This document shows, piece by piece, positions 41,348 through 49,517 of a DNA stretch of 64,000 nt. The stretch spans positions 2,232,001 to 2,296,000 of the forward strand of contig OZ251509.1 in the NCBI GenBank assembly GCA_965242855.1, written 5' to 3'. This DNA is from WTGU01 sp965242855 (GTDB taxonomy: Bacteria > Pseudomonadota > Alphaproteobacteria > UBA828). Below the pieces are notes generated by a model. That model made no database searches. It saw only the letters and a program-made list of their open reading frames with translations, and had not been told where the DNA came from. The number at the start of each line of letters is the position of its first letter. Within the stretch, counting starts at the first letter, position 1. The translations under genes and the position numbers were made by a program.

Positions 41348-41638
41348 ATGACGCGTTTCGTGGTGTGTTACGATGTCGCGAGCGACCGACGCAGACGCGA
41401 GATCGCGGCGTGCCTGGATGGGTATGGCGACCGGGTGCAGGAGAGCGTGTTCGAGTTGGCTATCATCGACCACGCCTTGATGGAAAGTTGCCTCGCGGAG
41501 ATCTCGATGCTCATCGACCGATCGAAAGACAATATCGCGATCTACCGGCTGTGCGGTTCGTGCGAGCGGGAGCGTTCGTATCTCGGCGTGGGTGAAGCCG
41601 CCGATCACGTGGGAGAAGAGACTGTGTTCATAGTTTGA
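41348..41638 (+). CDS. cas2: Cas2
   Basis: The 96-residue protein begins MTRFVVCYDVASDRRRREIA, with the conserved aspartate of the first ferredoxin-like strand. It continues VQESVFELAIIDHALMESCL and NIAIYRLCGSCE. It is ten bases downstream of cas1 and adjacent to the leader, the standard place. Cas2 bridges the Cas1 dimers. Confidence 0.95.
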   Translation: MTRFVVCYDVASDRRRREIAACLDGYGDRVQESVFELAIIDHALMESCLAEISMLIDRSKDNIAIYRLCGSCERERSYLGVGEAADHVGEETVFIV

Positions 41639-41834
41639 CCGCGATTCGTAACCCTCCGGGGAGCCCCCAGGCATGGCGGGTCACGAATCCTGACAAGGCC
41701 TTGTCGCTAAAGACCGTTTTCGGAACGGTGGGGACTCGGGTCCAGCTCGATTGGAGAGAGGGGCCGCCGTCCGGGGTGGGTTACGAGTTTGCCGCCTCCG
41801 GATACTTGCCTTTCAAGCGTTTGCTTGATAGACG
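41639..41834 (+). promoter_or_regulatory. CRISPR leader with three inverted repeats
   Basis: The 196 bp between cas2 and the first repeat contain three palindromes. They are GATTCGT/ACGAATC (41,643-41,649 and 41,683-41,689), a perfect GACAAGGCCTTGTC (41,692-41,705) and ACCGTT-TTCGG-AACGGT (41,713-41,729). The leader end of the array is here because the repeats degenerate at the other end. No obvious array promoter can be named. Confidence 0.6.
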
Positions 41835-43249
41835 GTTGCAGTATCCGCCCCGCTCAACAGGGGATTGAAACTTGTGTGCGGTCGTTTCCGTATCGCGCTA
41901 GCGGTCCTCGTTGCAGTATCCGCCCCGCTCAACAGGGGATTGAAACCTGCCAGGTGAGCTGTGGCTGGTGCACCTGCGTATCGCGGTTGCAGTATCCGCC
42001 CCGCTCAACAGGGGATTGAAACCTCTTTTCCTCGCTCTGCTTGCTTTCCAGCGCATGGGTGAGGGTTGCAGTATCCGCCCCGCTCAACAGGGGATTGAAA
42101 CCTTCTCGCGAACGGCGGCCAGCAGGTTATCGACGTTCAAGGTTGCAGTATCCGCCCCGCTCAACAGGGGATTGAAACCTCTTCGGCAACGTTCGGATCG
42201 GACATCCATGCAGCGAGGTTGCAGTATCCGCCCCGCTCAACAGGGGATTGAAACTTCTCCGTATCCCTTGGCGCTCTCTCGGAGTTCTCCCACCGTTGCA
42301 GTATCCGCCCCGCTCAACAGGGGATTGAAACGCCTCCTTGGCCATCGCCTCCGTGAATTTCTCGCCGCTTCGGTTGCAGTATCCGCCCCGCTCAACAGGG
42401 GATTGAAACTCCGCCAGCACGCTCTCCGGCGACGGCAGCTCCTTGTACAGTTGCAGTATCCGCCCCGCTCAACAGGGGATTGAAACTCGTGCAGCTCGTC
42501 GCGCTCATCGGGGTCCAAGGTCCAGGTTGCAGTATCCGCCCCGCTCAACAGGGGATTGAAACAAAGCCCGAAACAATCGGGACAGAGATACAGTACGCGC
42601 CGTTGCAGTATCCGCCCCGCTCAACAGGGGATTGAAACAGTTGTGCTCCGGGGAGGCGAGACCGTAGTGATCCGAGGTTGCAGTATCCGCCCCGCTCAAC
42701 AGGGGATTGAAACTCGGACTTCCCGATACCGGGAGGCCCCCAGACCATGCAGGTTGCAGTATCCGCCCCGCTCAACAGGGGATTGAAACGCGCGGCGGAA
42801 TCGGCCGGCAGCGCCACACCGTCCATCGAGTTGCAGTATCCGCCCCGCTCAACAGGGGATTGAAACCGGTTTGGGGCGCGGAACGCTCCGTCGTCGAAGT
42901 CCAGCAGTTGCAGTATCCGCCCCGCTCAACAGGGGATTGAAACCTGAAAGGAGGTCGGGTTCGCAAGGCAGTAGTCCGCTATCGTTGCAGTATCCGCCCC
43001 GCTCAACAGGGGATTGAAACCCAGATCGACCGGGGTGCGCGTGAGCGCGATCGTCTGCGAGTTGCAGTATCCGCCCCGCTCAACAGGGGATTGAAACGAT
43101 CGTGCGGCGTCGATCCGCCGCGTGCAGTAGGGGCAGGTTGCAGTATCCGCCCCGCTCAACAGGGGATTGAAACGCCGGCCGGACGCCCTCCGACCAATAG
43201 CACGCGGTCTGGATTGCAGTACCCGCCCCGCCCAACAGGGGATTGACGC
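41835..43249 (+). CRISPR. Type III-B CRISPR array: 19 repeats, 18 spacers
   Basis: The 37-bp repeat starts GTTGCAGTATCCG, contains a CCCC/GGGG stem and ends GGATTGAAAC, giving the canonical ATTGAAAC 5' handle after Cas6 cleavage. Eighteen copies are identical. The last (43,213-43,249) has five changes and marks the distal end. Spacers are 38-42 bp. Repeat starts: 41835, 41910, 41986, 42065, 42142, 42218, 42295, 42373, 42450, 42526, 42602, 42677, 42753, 42830, 42907, 42984, 43061, 43137, 43213. Several spacers read as open frames in the reverse complement, as expected when crRNAs pair with mRNA. Confidence 0.99.
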
Positions 43250-43390
43250 GAACGAGTCGGTCGTGGCCGCTATCGCGTCTTGGCGACGTATCCGACGCGG
43301 TTGTGTGGCGCGGCTCGATCGCTACCATGCCTTGGTTGTCCCATGCGATGGGGTGGGTAGCGGCGGTTTCCCCGTGGCGAAGGCGAGCGT

Positions 43391-44281
43391 GTGGACGCGA
43401 TGACGCTGGTCGATCGACTCACGGCACTGACCGGTCGGGTCCATGTGCGCGCGTATCGTTTGCTTCTCGATACGCATCGCGTCATGGCGACCGTGCCGAT
43501 GATCCGCGGCGTATGGGGCCGGGCGCTGCATCATGTCGACGAAAGGATCTACCACTACGTATTTGTCGGGGACGGGCCACCTCACGACCGCCTGCCGCGT
43601 TATCTGATGCGTCCCGCGCCGCCCGATCCCGAAACCGCGCCCGCGATCGACTGGATCCTCTTCGTCGGCGACGCCGACCTCGAGCCGGTGCTGCTACGCG
43701 CCTGGGATGTCGCCTGCGGCATGGGTCTGGGAGCGAACCGCGTGCCTTTCAGCGTGCGCCGAGTGCTGCCGATCGGTCCGGCGATCGGTCAGGATGCCCG
43801 TCCGGCGGCCGTCTGGCCGCTGTCGCAGGCGACATGGCCGCTCAGTGGCGCTCCTGCCTCCACGCCCTGTCATCTCTCGTTCGACTCGCCGCTGCGCCTG
43901 ACCGGACGCGGCAGGCTATTGCGCGAACCCGGTCTCGCCGATATCGCCGTGGCGGCGCTTCGGCGTATCTCGGCGCTTGCCGATTGCGCCTCGGGTGAGA
44001 CGTATCGAGATCTGTCGCGCGCAGTGCGTGCCGAGGCGGATGCCCACCCGGCGGAGCCATGGCGCGGCGAACGGCGCGACTTCGTCCGCTGGTCCGGCGC
44101 GCAACGGCGCGAGATCGACCTCCACGGCGTGGCCGGCGGACTCGATCTGCCGCGAGGATCCGGCGAGATATGGCCGCTCATTGCCGCCGCACGCTGGACC
44201 CACATCGGCAAGGGCGCCGTCTTCGGCCTCGGCCAGCCGCGGATCGAGAGCCTGGATCGAACGGACCCGGGTCTGCACTAA
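43391..44281 (+). CDS. cas6: Cas6-family pre-crRNA endoribonuclease
   Basis: The 296-residue RAMP protein has a Cas6 C-terminal domain: HLSFDSPLRLTGRGRLLREP, FVRWSGAQRREIDLHGVAG and the glycine-rich ending WTHIGKGAVFGLGQPRI. The N-terminal half contains conserved-looking LYHYVFVGDG-like and FSVRRVLPIG segments. It lies on the far side of the array from the other cas genes. GTG at 43,391 has AAGGCGAG upstream; ATG at 43,400 is an alternative. It is the only candidate enzyme for processing the array. Confidence 0.87.
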   Translation: MDAMTLVDRLTALTGRVHVRAYRLLLDTHRVMATVPMIRGVWGRALHHVDERIYHYVFVGDGPPHDRLPRYLMRPAPPDPETAPAIDWILFVGDADLEPVLLRAWDVACGMGLGANRVPFSVRRVLPIGPAIGQDARPAAVWPLSQATWPLSGAPASTPCHLSFDSPLRLTGRGRLLREPGLADIAVAALRRISALADCASGETYRDLSRAVRAEADAHPAEPWRGERRDFVRWSGAQRREIDLHGVAGGLDLPRGSGEIWPLIAAARWTHIGKGAVFGLGQPRIESLDRTDPGLH

Positions 44282-44282
44282 C

Positions 44283-44383
44283 GCGGGCGCGAAACCCCGA
44301 TCTCGCGGGCAAGCCGGTACACGCTGAGCTCCATCGGCTTCAGGAACTCGTCGCGCAGAACCTCGCCGCGATGCGCCGGCGGC
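44283..44383. repeat. Direct repeat, right copy (higA fragment)
   Basis: This segment begins one base after the cas6 stop and copies 28,861-28,961, the inside of higA, without a start or end of that gene. It cannot encode a working antitoxin. About 80 unassigned bases follow before the recombinase gene. Confidence 0.85.
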
Positions 44384-44465
44384 GGTCGTCCCGACACACG
44401 CGCGCCACAGGGCCGATGATCACCCGGAAGGCATTATCGCGATGCTCTCGGCCGCAAGACGGGCG

Positions 44466-45683
44466 CTATCGCCCGGCATCCCTCGCATCGCCGCCTGCCG
44501 CCATATCTGCCTTGATGCTGTCGGCGACCCTGGCCGCCGATGCATTGACGGAGTCCCGCGCCAAGTGCGCGTAACGCGCGGTAGTCTGTATTTGGGTATG
44601 GCCGAGGAGCTTTCCGATCATCGGCAGGCTCTCGCCCAGCGCCAGCGCGCGGGATGCGAAGGAGTGCCGCAGGTCATGGATGCGCACGCCATCAAGACGG
44701 GCGCGCGTCCGGATGCGCCGCCAGGGTTCGTCGATGTTGCGCAGACGGTCGCCCGGCTTGCGGCCGGGGATCACCCAAGGGCTGCCCGGAAGGCGGCGCG
44801 CGCCGGCGAGCACCCCCGCCGCCTCCCGGGACAGCGGAACCGTCCGCGCGCCCGTCTTGGCGTCCCGCAACCGCAACTCGCCGGTCTCCAGGTCCACGTC
44901 CTGCCAGCGCAGCGCCAGGACCTCGCTCTTCCGGCAACCGGTCAGCATCAGCAGGCGGAGCGCCGCGACCGCCGGCGGCCATGCCGCACCCTCGGCCTCG
45001 ACCTCGTCCAGCACCCGCCCGAGACGGCGGAACTCCTCGACCGTCAGGAACCGCTCGCGCTTGCGCTCTTCGTACTTGCGCACGAACCGGCAGGGGTTCG
45101 ATCCGTCCCGCCGCAGACCCCATCCCCCGGCCAAGTCGAGCATCTTCTTCAACACGTCCACGACGGCGTTCGCCATGCTGGGCCTGTCGCGCAGCCGGCG
45201 GTGCAGGGTCTCGACGTGCCGCCGTCCGACCGCCTCGACCGGAACCGCGCCCAACGCCGGCAGGATGTGCTTGGTCACCGCCCGCCGGTAGTGCGCCGCG
45301 CTCGAAGGCTTGCAATGCACCGCCACGTGCTCCCGCAGATAGCGCTCCGCGAGGTCGGCGACGCTCGGTCCGGCTTCCGGTTCGGGACGCGCCGAAACGG
45401 GGACGGGCTCCTCGCCGGCCTTGATCCGGGCGATGATCGAGGCCGCCATCTCGCGCGCCCTGCCGGTCGGGAGCACCCCGTGGCGTCCCACCGTGATCCG
45501 CCTCGACCGGCCGCCCGCGCGGGTCTGCACGACGTAGACCTTGCTCCCCGAGGGATAGACCCGCACCCCGAAGCCGGGAAGCGCGCGGTCCCAGAACACG
45601 GTGTCCCTGTCGGCGGCGAGCCCCTCGACGGCCTGCCCGGAGATCGATCGGCATCGCGGCCCGGTCATCGCCCGCGCCCTCAT
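44466..45683 (-). CDS. Tyrosine recombinase (integrase), downstream of the pair
   Basis: The 405-residue protein has the N-terminal arm-binding domain of P4/CP4-type integrases (GLAADRDTVFWDRALPGFGVRVYPSG, RRITVGRHG). The catalytic domain contains TGCRKSEVLALRW, IHDLRHSFASRAL and LLGHTQIQTTARYAHLA, with the nucleophilic tyrosine. Its ATG overlaps the stop of the upstream recombinase (ATGA), so the two are co-translated. The pair may act as a heteromeric recombinase, or one may be redundant. Confidence 0.93.
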   Translation of the reverse strand: MRARAMTGPRCRSISGQAVEGLAADRDTVFWDRALPGFGVRVYPSGSKVYVVQTRAGGRSRRITVGRHGVLPTGRAREMAASIIARIKAGEEPVPVSARPEPEAGPSVADLAERYLREHVAVHCKPSSAAHYRRAVTKHILPALGAVPVEAVGRRHVETLHRRLRDRPSMANAVVDVLKKMLDLAGGWGLRRDGSNPCRFVRKYEERKRERFLTVEEFRRLGRVLDEVEAEGAAWPPAVAALRLLMLTGCRKSEVLALRWQDVDLETGELRLRDAKTGARTVPLSREAAGVLAGARRLPGSPWVIPGRKPGDRLRNIDEPWRRIRTRARLDGVRIHDLRHSFASRALALGESLPMIGKLLGHTQIQTTARYAHLARDSVNASAARVADSIKADMAAGGDARDAGR

Positions 45684-46900
45684 CCGCGCGCCCGGTGGTC
45701 GTCCGCCGCCCCGGCGGGGTCGGGCCGGGAGCCGGCGCTCAGAATATCGGCGCCGATGCTGCCGGCGACCTTGAAGGCCGAGGCCTTCACCGTCTCCCGC
45801 GCCAGATGGGCGTAACGCGCCGTCGAGCGCACCTGGCGGTGACCGAGAAGCCGCCCGATCATCGGCAGGCTCTCGCCCAGCGCCAGGGCGCGGGAGGCAT
45901 AGCTGTGCCGGAGGTCGTGGATACGCACGTCGTCCAACCCGGCGCGCGCCCGAAGGACCCGCCACGGGGTCAGAAGGTTGACCATCCTGGCGCCCGGCTT
46001 GCGGCCGGCGATCACCCACGGGTTGCCGGGCAGGCGCGGCAGGTCCGAAAGCATCGCCGCTGCGGGCGGCGACAGCGGCACCGCCCGCGGCCCGGTCTTG
46101 CCGTCCCGGAGCCGCAACTCGCCGGCTTCAAGGTCCACGTCCTCCCAACGCAGCGTCAGGACCTCGCTCTTCCGGCAGCCGGTCAGCAGCAGCAGGCGGA
46201 TCGCCGCCGCCGCGTGCGGAGAAACCCCGCCCGCGGTCCCGGCCTCGTCGAGAACCCGACCCAGGCGGCGGAACTCTTCCTCCGACAGGAACCGTTCGCG
46301 CCCGGTCTCCTTGTACTTTCGGATGAAGCGGCAGGGATTGCCGCCGTCCGGGCGCAGGCCCCAAGCCTCCGCCAAGCCGAATATCCTGCCGAGAACCGCC
46401 ACCACCCGGTTGGCCATGTAAGGGGTTTCGCGCAACCGATAGTGCAGGGCCGAGACGTGCTCGCGGCCCACGGTTCCGAGCGTGACCGCGCCCAGTTCCG
46501 GCAGGATGTGTTTCTCGGCGATATAGCGGTAGTCCGCCGCCGTGCGGGGCTTGCAGCGCACGGCGGCGTGCTCGCGCAGGTAGCGCTCGACCGCGTCGGC
46601 CACCGTGACCTCCGGCGCCGGCGGCGCGGGCGACGGGTTCTCGCCGGCCTTGATGCGGGCGATGATCAGTCGCGCTTGGCGGCGCGCCTGCTCGGCGGAA
46701 ACCACCCCGTGGCGTCCGACGGCGACCCGCCTGGACTTGCCCCGCGCGCGGCTCTGGACCACATAGACCTTGGCGCCGGAGGGATAGACGCGAACGCCGA
46801 AGCCGGGGAGGTCTCGGTCCCAGAAGACGGCGTCCTTGCCGTCGACGGCGAGGCCGTCGACGGTGCGCTTGGAGATGTTGCGGTATTGCAGCTTGGCCAT
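45680..46900 (-). CDS. Tyrosine recombinase (integrase), next to the right att site
   Basis: The 406-residue protein is closely related to the recombinase at 44,466. Catalytic residues are R243 (TGCRKSE), H328-x2-R331 (IHDLRHSYAS), H354 and Y363 (ARYAHLA). It begins MAKLQYRNISKRTVDGLAV. The gene lies about 230 bp from the right att repeat and reads inward, the standard placement for an integrase. The frame is open upstream through the att site into the strawberry-notch fragment, so a longer fused product of 1,123 residues is possible. Confidence 0.93.
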   Translation of the reverse strand: MAKLQYRNISKRTVDGLAVDGKDAVFWDRDLPGFGVRVYPSGAKVYVVQSRARGKSRRVAVGRHGVVSAEQARRQARLIIARIKAGENPSPAPPAPEVTVADAVERYLREHAAVRCKPRTAADYRYIAEKHILPELGAVTLGTVGREHVSALHYRLRETPYMANRVVAVLGRIFGLAEAWGLRPDGGNPCRFIRKYKETGRERFLSEEEFRRLGRVLDEAGTAGGVSPHAAAAIRLLLLTGCRKSEVLTLRWEDVDLEAGELRLRDGKTGPRAVPLSPPAAAMLSDLPRLPGNPWVIAGRKPGARMVNLLTPWRVLRARAGLDDVRIHDLRHSYASRALALGESLPMIGRLLGHRQVRSTARYAHLARETVKASAFKVAGSIGADILSAGSRPDPAGAADDHRARG

Positions 46901-47129
46901 CGCTCTCGCCGTTTCCCCGTCGCCGCGTCTCCCGGCACCCGTTTTCCCGTAAGCGTTTCGAAAGCGGATGAACGCCAATCCGGGCGCATTGAAGCGCATG
47001 TCGGGGGAGAACGCAAGCATGAAAAGCGTGATGGATATGGGAAAATACAATATAAAATAGAATGTTAGCGTGCTTCTGCGCGGTCGGGCGCATGTGGGAC
47101 GCAATGGCGATCCACATGAGATATTCTGT
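46901..47129. other. AT-rich right end of the integrated element
   Basis: The 230 bp between the integrase start and the att repeat are much richer in A and T than the neighbours, notably 47,020-47,070. They carry the second copy of the 21-bp terminal motif at 46,946-46,966. The integrase promoter probably lies here, but no clean pair of boxes can be assigned. Confidence 0.6.
46946..46966. repeat. Terminal motif, right copy (candidate recombinase arm site)
   Basis: It matches 973-993 in 19 of 21 bases and in the same orientation, ending TTTCGAAAGCG here. It lies between the integrase start and the right att repeat. Confidence 0.5.
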
Positions 47130-47144
47130 GTGGCGAAGAGGATG
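47130..47144. repeat. Right attachment-site repeat (att)
   Basis: GTGGCGAAGAGGATG is the partner of 863-877. It encodes the helicase residues ILFAT on the minus strand, so it also belongs to the interrupted gene. Confidence 0.75.
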
Positions 47145-48168
47145 CCCTGCGAGAGGGTGATATCCGCGCCCTGTCGGAACTTGGCGATGGGGAAGACGTC
47201 GTGGTCGCGGCCGCCGATGGCGGCCCAGTCTCTGCGTGCGTCTTCGAGCAGCTTGTCGGACTGGGAGAGCCAGAGCGCCCTGCGTCGTCCGCGCAGCCAA
47301 TGGTCGAGGATGATGCCGGCGACTTGGCGTCCCTTGCCGGCGCCTGTGCCGTCGCCGAGCATCCAGCCAGCGCGGAAGCGGACGGGGTCGGAGAGCGCCT
47401 CACCGTCGAGCGTCTCTCCGCCGGGAGTCTCGGCGTCGGCGGTCTCGCCCGCCCCGGCGCCGGTGTTCTCGTCGTCGCCGTCGACTCGCAGCACGGTCTC
47501 CCACTCCTCGCCGATGCGGTATCGGGCGGCGAGGCGGCGGTCGTGGGCTTGGCCGGCGAGGACGACGCTTTCGAGCTGGGCGTCGGACAACAGCCCTTCC
47601 GCGACGACGCGGGCCGGCAGCATCGGGCGGTAGGAGGGCGCGGGATGGGGGACGGCGGCCATGGCGGCGGACTGCACGAGGGAGGTGGGGTGCGCGTGCG
47701 CGCCGTGGATGCGCACGGTCCTGGACCGCCAGGGTTCGTAGGGACCGGCGTCGGGCGCGGCGTCGTCGGTATCCTCGCCGGAGGCGGCTTCGTATTCGAG
47801 TTCGGCTACCGGCCCCCAGTCGCGCGCCGACGCAGGCGCGGGCTTGGGCTCGGGGATGCGGCGCTTGCGCGCGGTGGGCTGCGGGGCTGCGTCGGCGTGT
47901 TCGAACAGGTCGCGCGCGGGCGCGGGTTCGAGGGGAAGCCGCGGCGGGACGCCGGCAACGACGGCATCGAACAGCGCGGCGGCGTCGGGAATGCAAGCGG
48001 ACGGATCGAGCGGGACGTCCGCCCTGCCCTCCGGGTCTCGGTCGATGACGGTGAGGCGGGTGTCGAAGGTCGTGCCGCGCCGCGCGTAGGCGCGCCCGTC
48101 GATGGCGACGGAGAAGACGACGCGGGCCGGCGGATCGAGGCGCCGGAAGGCGTCCGTCCAGGCGGCGT

Positions 48169-48186
48169 CCCCCGCATTCGCGGGGG
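48169..48186. repeat. REP-like palindrome inside the strawberry-notch gene
   Basis: CCCCCGCATTCGCGGGGG forms a hairpin and lies in frame, encoding part of PAPANAGDA. Related copies are at 49,015, 55,894 and 57,369. Confidence 0.65.
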
Positions 48187-49014
48187 CAGGCTTGCGGTCG
48201 GGCACGCAGTTGCGCGAGGTGATCGCAACCAGCCTGCCGCCCGGGGGCAGCATGGCGAAGGCGGACCGGAGGTGGCGCAGATCGGTTCCCGCGCGCCTCT
48301 TGTCCACGCCCGGGGTGGTCGAGAACGGCGGGTTCATCAGCACGACGGAGGGATGGAGGCCGGGCAGGAAGTCGGCGATGGCCTCGGCGTTGTGGCGGGT
48401 GACCGGCGCGCCGGGGAACAGGCCCTCCAGAATCCCGGCGCGGGTCTCGGCGATCTCGTTCAGGTGCAGGCGGCCCTCGGCCTCGCTTCCCAGGGCGCAC
48501 TCGGCCATGACGGCGAGCATGCCGGTTCCGGCGGAGGGTTCGAGCACGGTATCGCCGGAGCGGACGGCGGCGGCCCGGAGGGCGGCGTAGGCGAGCGGCA
48601 GGGGGGTGGAGAACTGCTGGAGCGCGACCTGTTCCTGCGACCGCCGTGTCTGGGAGGGTTCGAGGGCGGCGAGGGTCTCGATCATGGCGAGCATGGCTTG
48701 GGGCGAGCCGGCCTCGCGGCGCATGGCGCGTCCCCAGCGGCGGAGGAACAGGGCCATGGCGGCCTCGGCCGCCTCGTAGGCGTCCTTCCAGACCCAGGCG
48801 CCTTGGGCGTCGCTCGCCCCGAAGGCGGCGGTCATGGCGTGGCGCAAGGCTGCGGCGTCGAGGACGCGCCCCGCCTCCAGATGGGGCAGCAGGGACGCGG
48901 CGGCGGCGAGCAGGGCGCCCGGCCTGGAGCGGGAGCGCGGCGTGGCCGCGTCGTCCGGGACCGGAACGTGGACGGCGGGCGGGCGCGCGGATGCGGCCGG
49001 CACCGGTTGGGCGT

Positions 49015-49032
49015 CCCCCGCTTTCGCGGGGG
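49015..49032. repeat. REP-like palindrome near the start of the strawberry-notch gene
   Basis: CCCCCGCTTTCGCGGGGG is an almost perfect hairpin and encodes part of PAPAKAGDA in frame, directly after the start of the protein. Confidence 0.65.
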
Positions 49033-49175
49033 CAGGCTCCGTCATGAGCATGGACGGTCTCCATCGGGGATCGCAGTTGGGCGGGATGGCCTGCGCACGC
49101 GCGCCGGCATCGCCGGGTTCGCCCGGTCTTCGCCGCGCCCTGCCTCCCGGCGGCGCGCGGCGAACGGTCGGCGGG

Positions 49176-49463
49176 CTACGGGACGGCGGTTGCGGTTCGA
49201 CCTCCGGCCCGGGCGCGGCAGGTCTCGATCAGGGCGTCGTAGTCGTCGATGCCGGAGTCGCCCCGGACCAGGAAGGCGAGCTGGGTGGTCATCAGCCGAA
49301 CGGCGGGATCGGCGCGGACGTCGCCGCCCTCGTCCCTGACCTGGCGGCAGGCGTTGAAGACGGCGAGGGCAACGCCGGAGGGGTTGCAGGCCCCCGGATC
49401 GACGATGCACAGCGCCTCCCTGTACCGGTCGTAGCCCTGGGGCAGCGGATCGGAAACGCTCAT
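49176..49463 (-). CDS. Hypothetical plasmid-type protein (95 aa)
   Basis: The protein begins MSVSDPLPQGYDRYREALCIV and continues DPGACNPSGVALAVFNACRQV and AVRLMTTQLAFLVRG. GGAGG lies upstream of the chosen ATG, ruling out the in-frame ATG at 49,478. I recognise no named domain. It belongs to the minus-strand backbone series between the strawberry-notch gene and DUF2958. Confidence 0.65.
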   Translation of the reverse strand: MSVSDPLPQGYDRYREALCIVDPGACNPSGVALAVFNACRQVRDEGGDVRADPAVRLMTTQLAFLVRGDSGIDDYDALIETCRARAGGRTATAVP

Positions 49464-49517
49464 CGTGGTGTCCTCCATGGTTCGCGAACCGGACCGGGGC
49501 GCGGTATGGGCGTGGGT

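Larger units (their letters stand above)
47131..49051 (-). pseudogene. Strawberry-notch-like helicase/methylase, N-terminal piece (cut by insertion)
   Basis: The piece of about 640 residues starts at an ATG with GGAG seven bases upstream. It holds a methyltransferase-like domain (DTVLEPSAGTGMLAVMAE, VVLMNPPFSTTPG) and then the strawberry-notch helicase entry (FRAGWMLGDGTGAGKGRQVAG, the Walker A loop). It ends ILSQGILFAT-like at the att site, where the DEAH half continues at position 862. Proteins with this methylase-plus-strawberry-notch layout are typical of alphaproteobacterial plasmids and are thought to act in DNA metabolism. Two in-frame REP-like palindromes (49,015 and 48,169) encode the AKAGDA and ANAGDA inserts. 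Confidence 0.88.

Noticed and set aside
41789..43403. Numerous short frames inside the CRISPR array on both strands
   Set aside because: They repeat the translated direct repeat (for example FQSPVERGGYCN) and are products of the array.
44283..44383. A second higA gene next to cas6
   Set aside because: Only an internal 101-bp segment is present, with neither start nor end of the gene.
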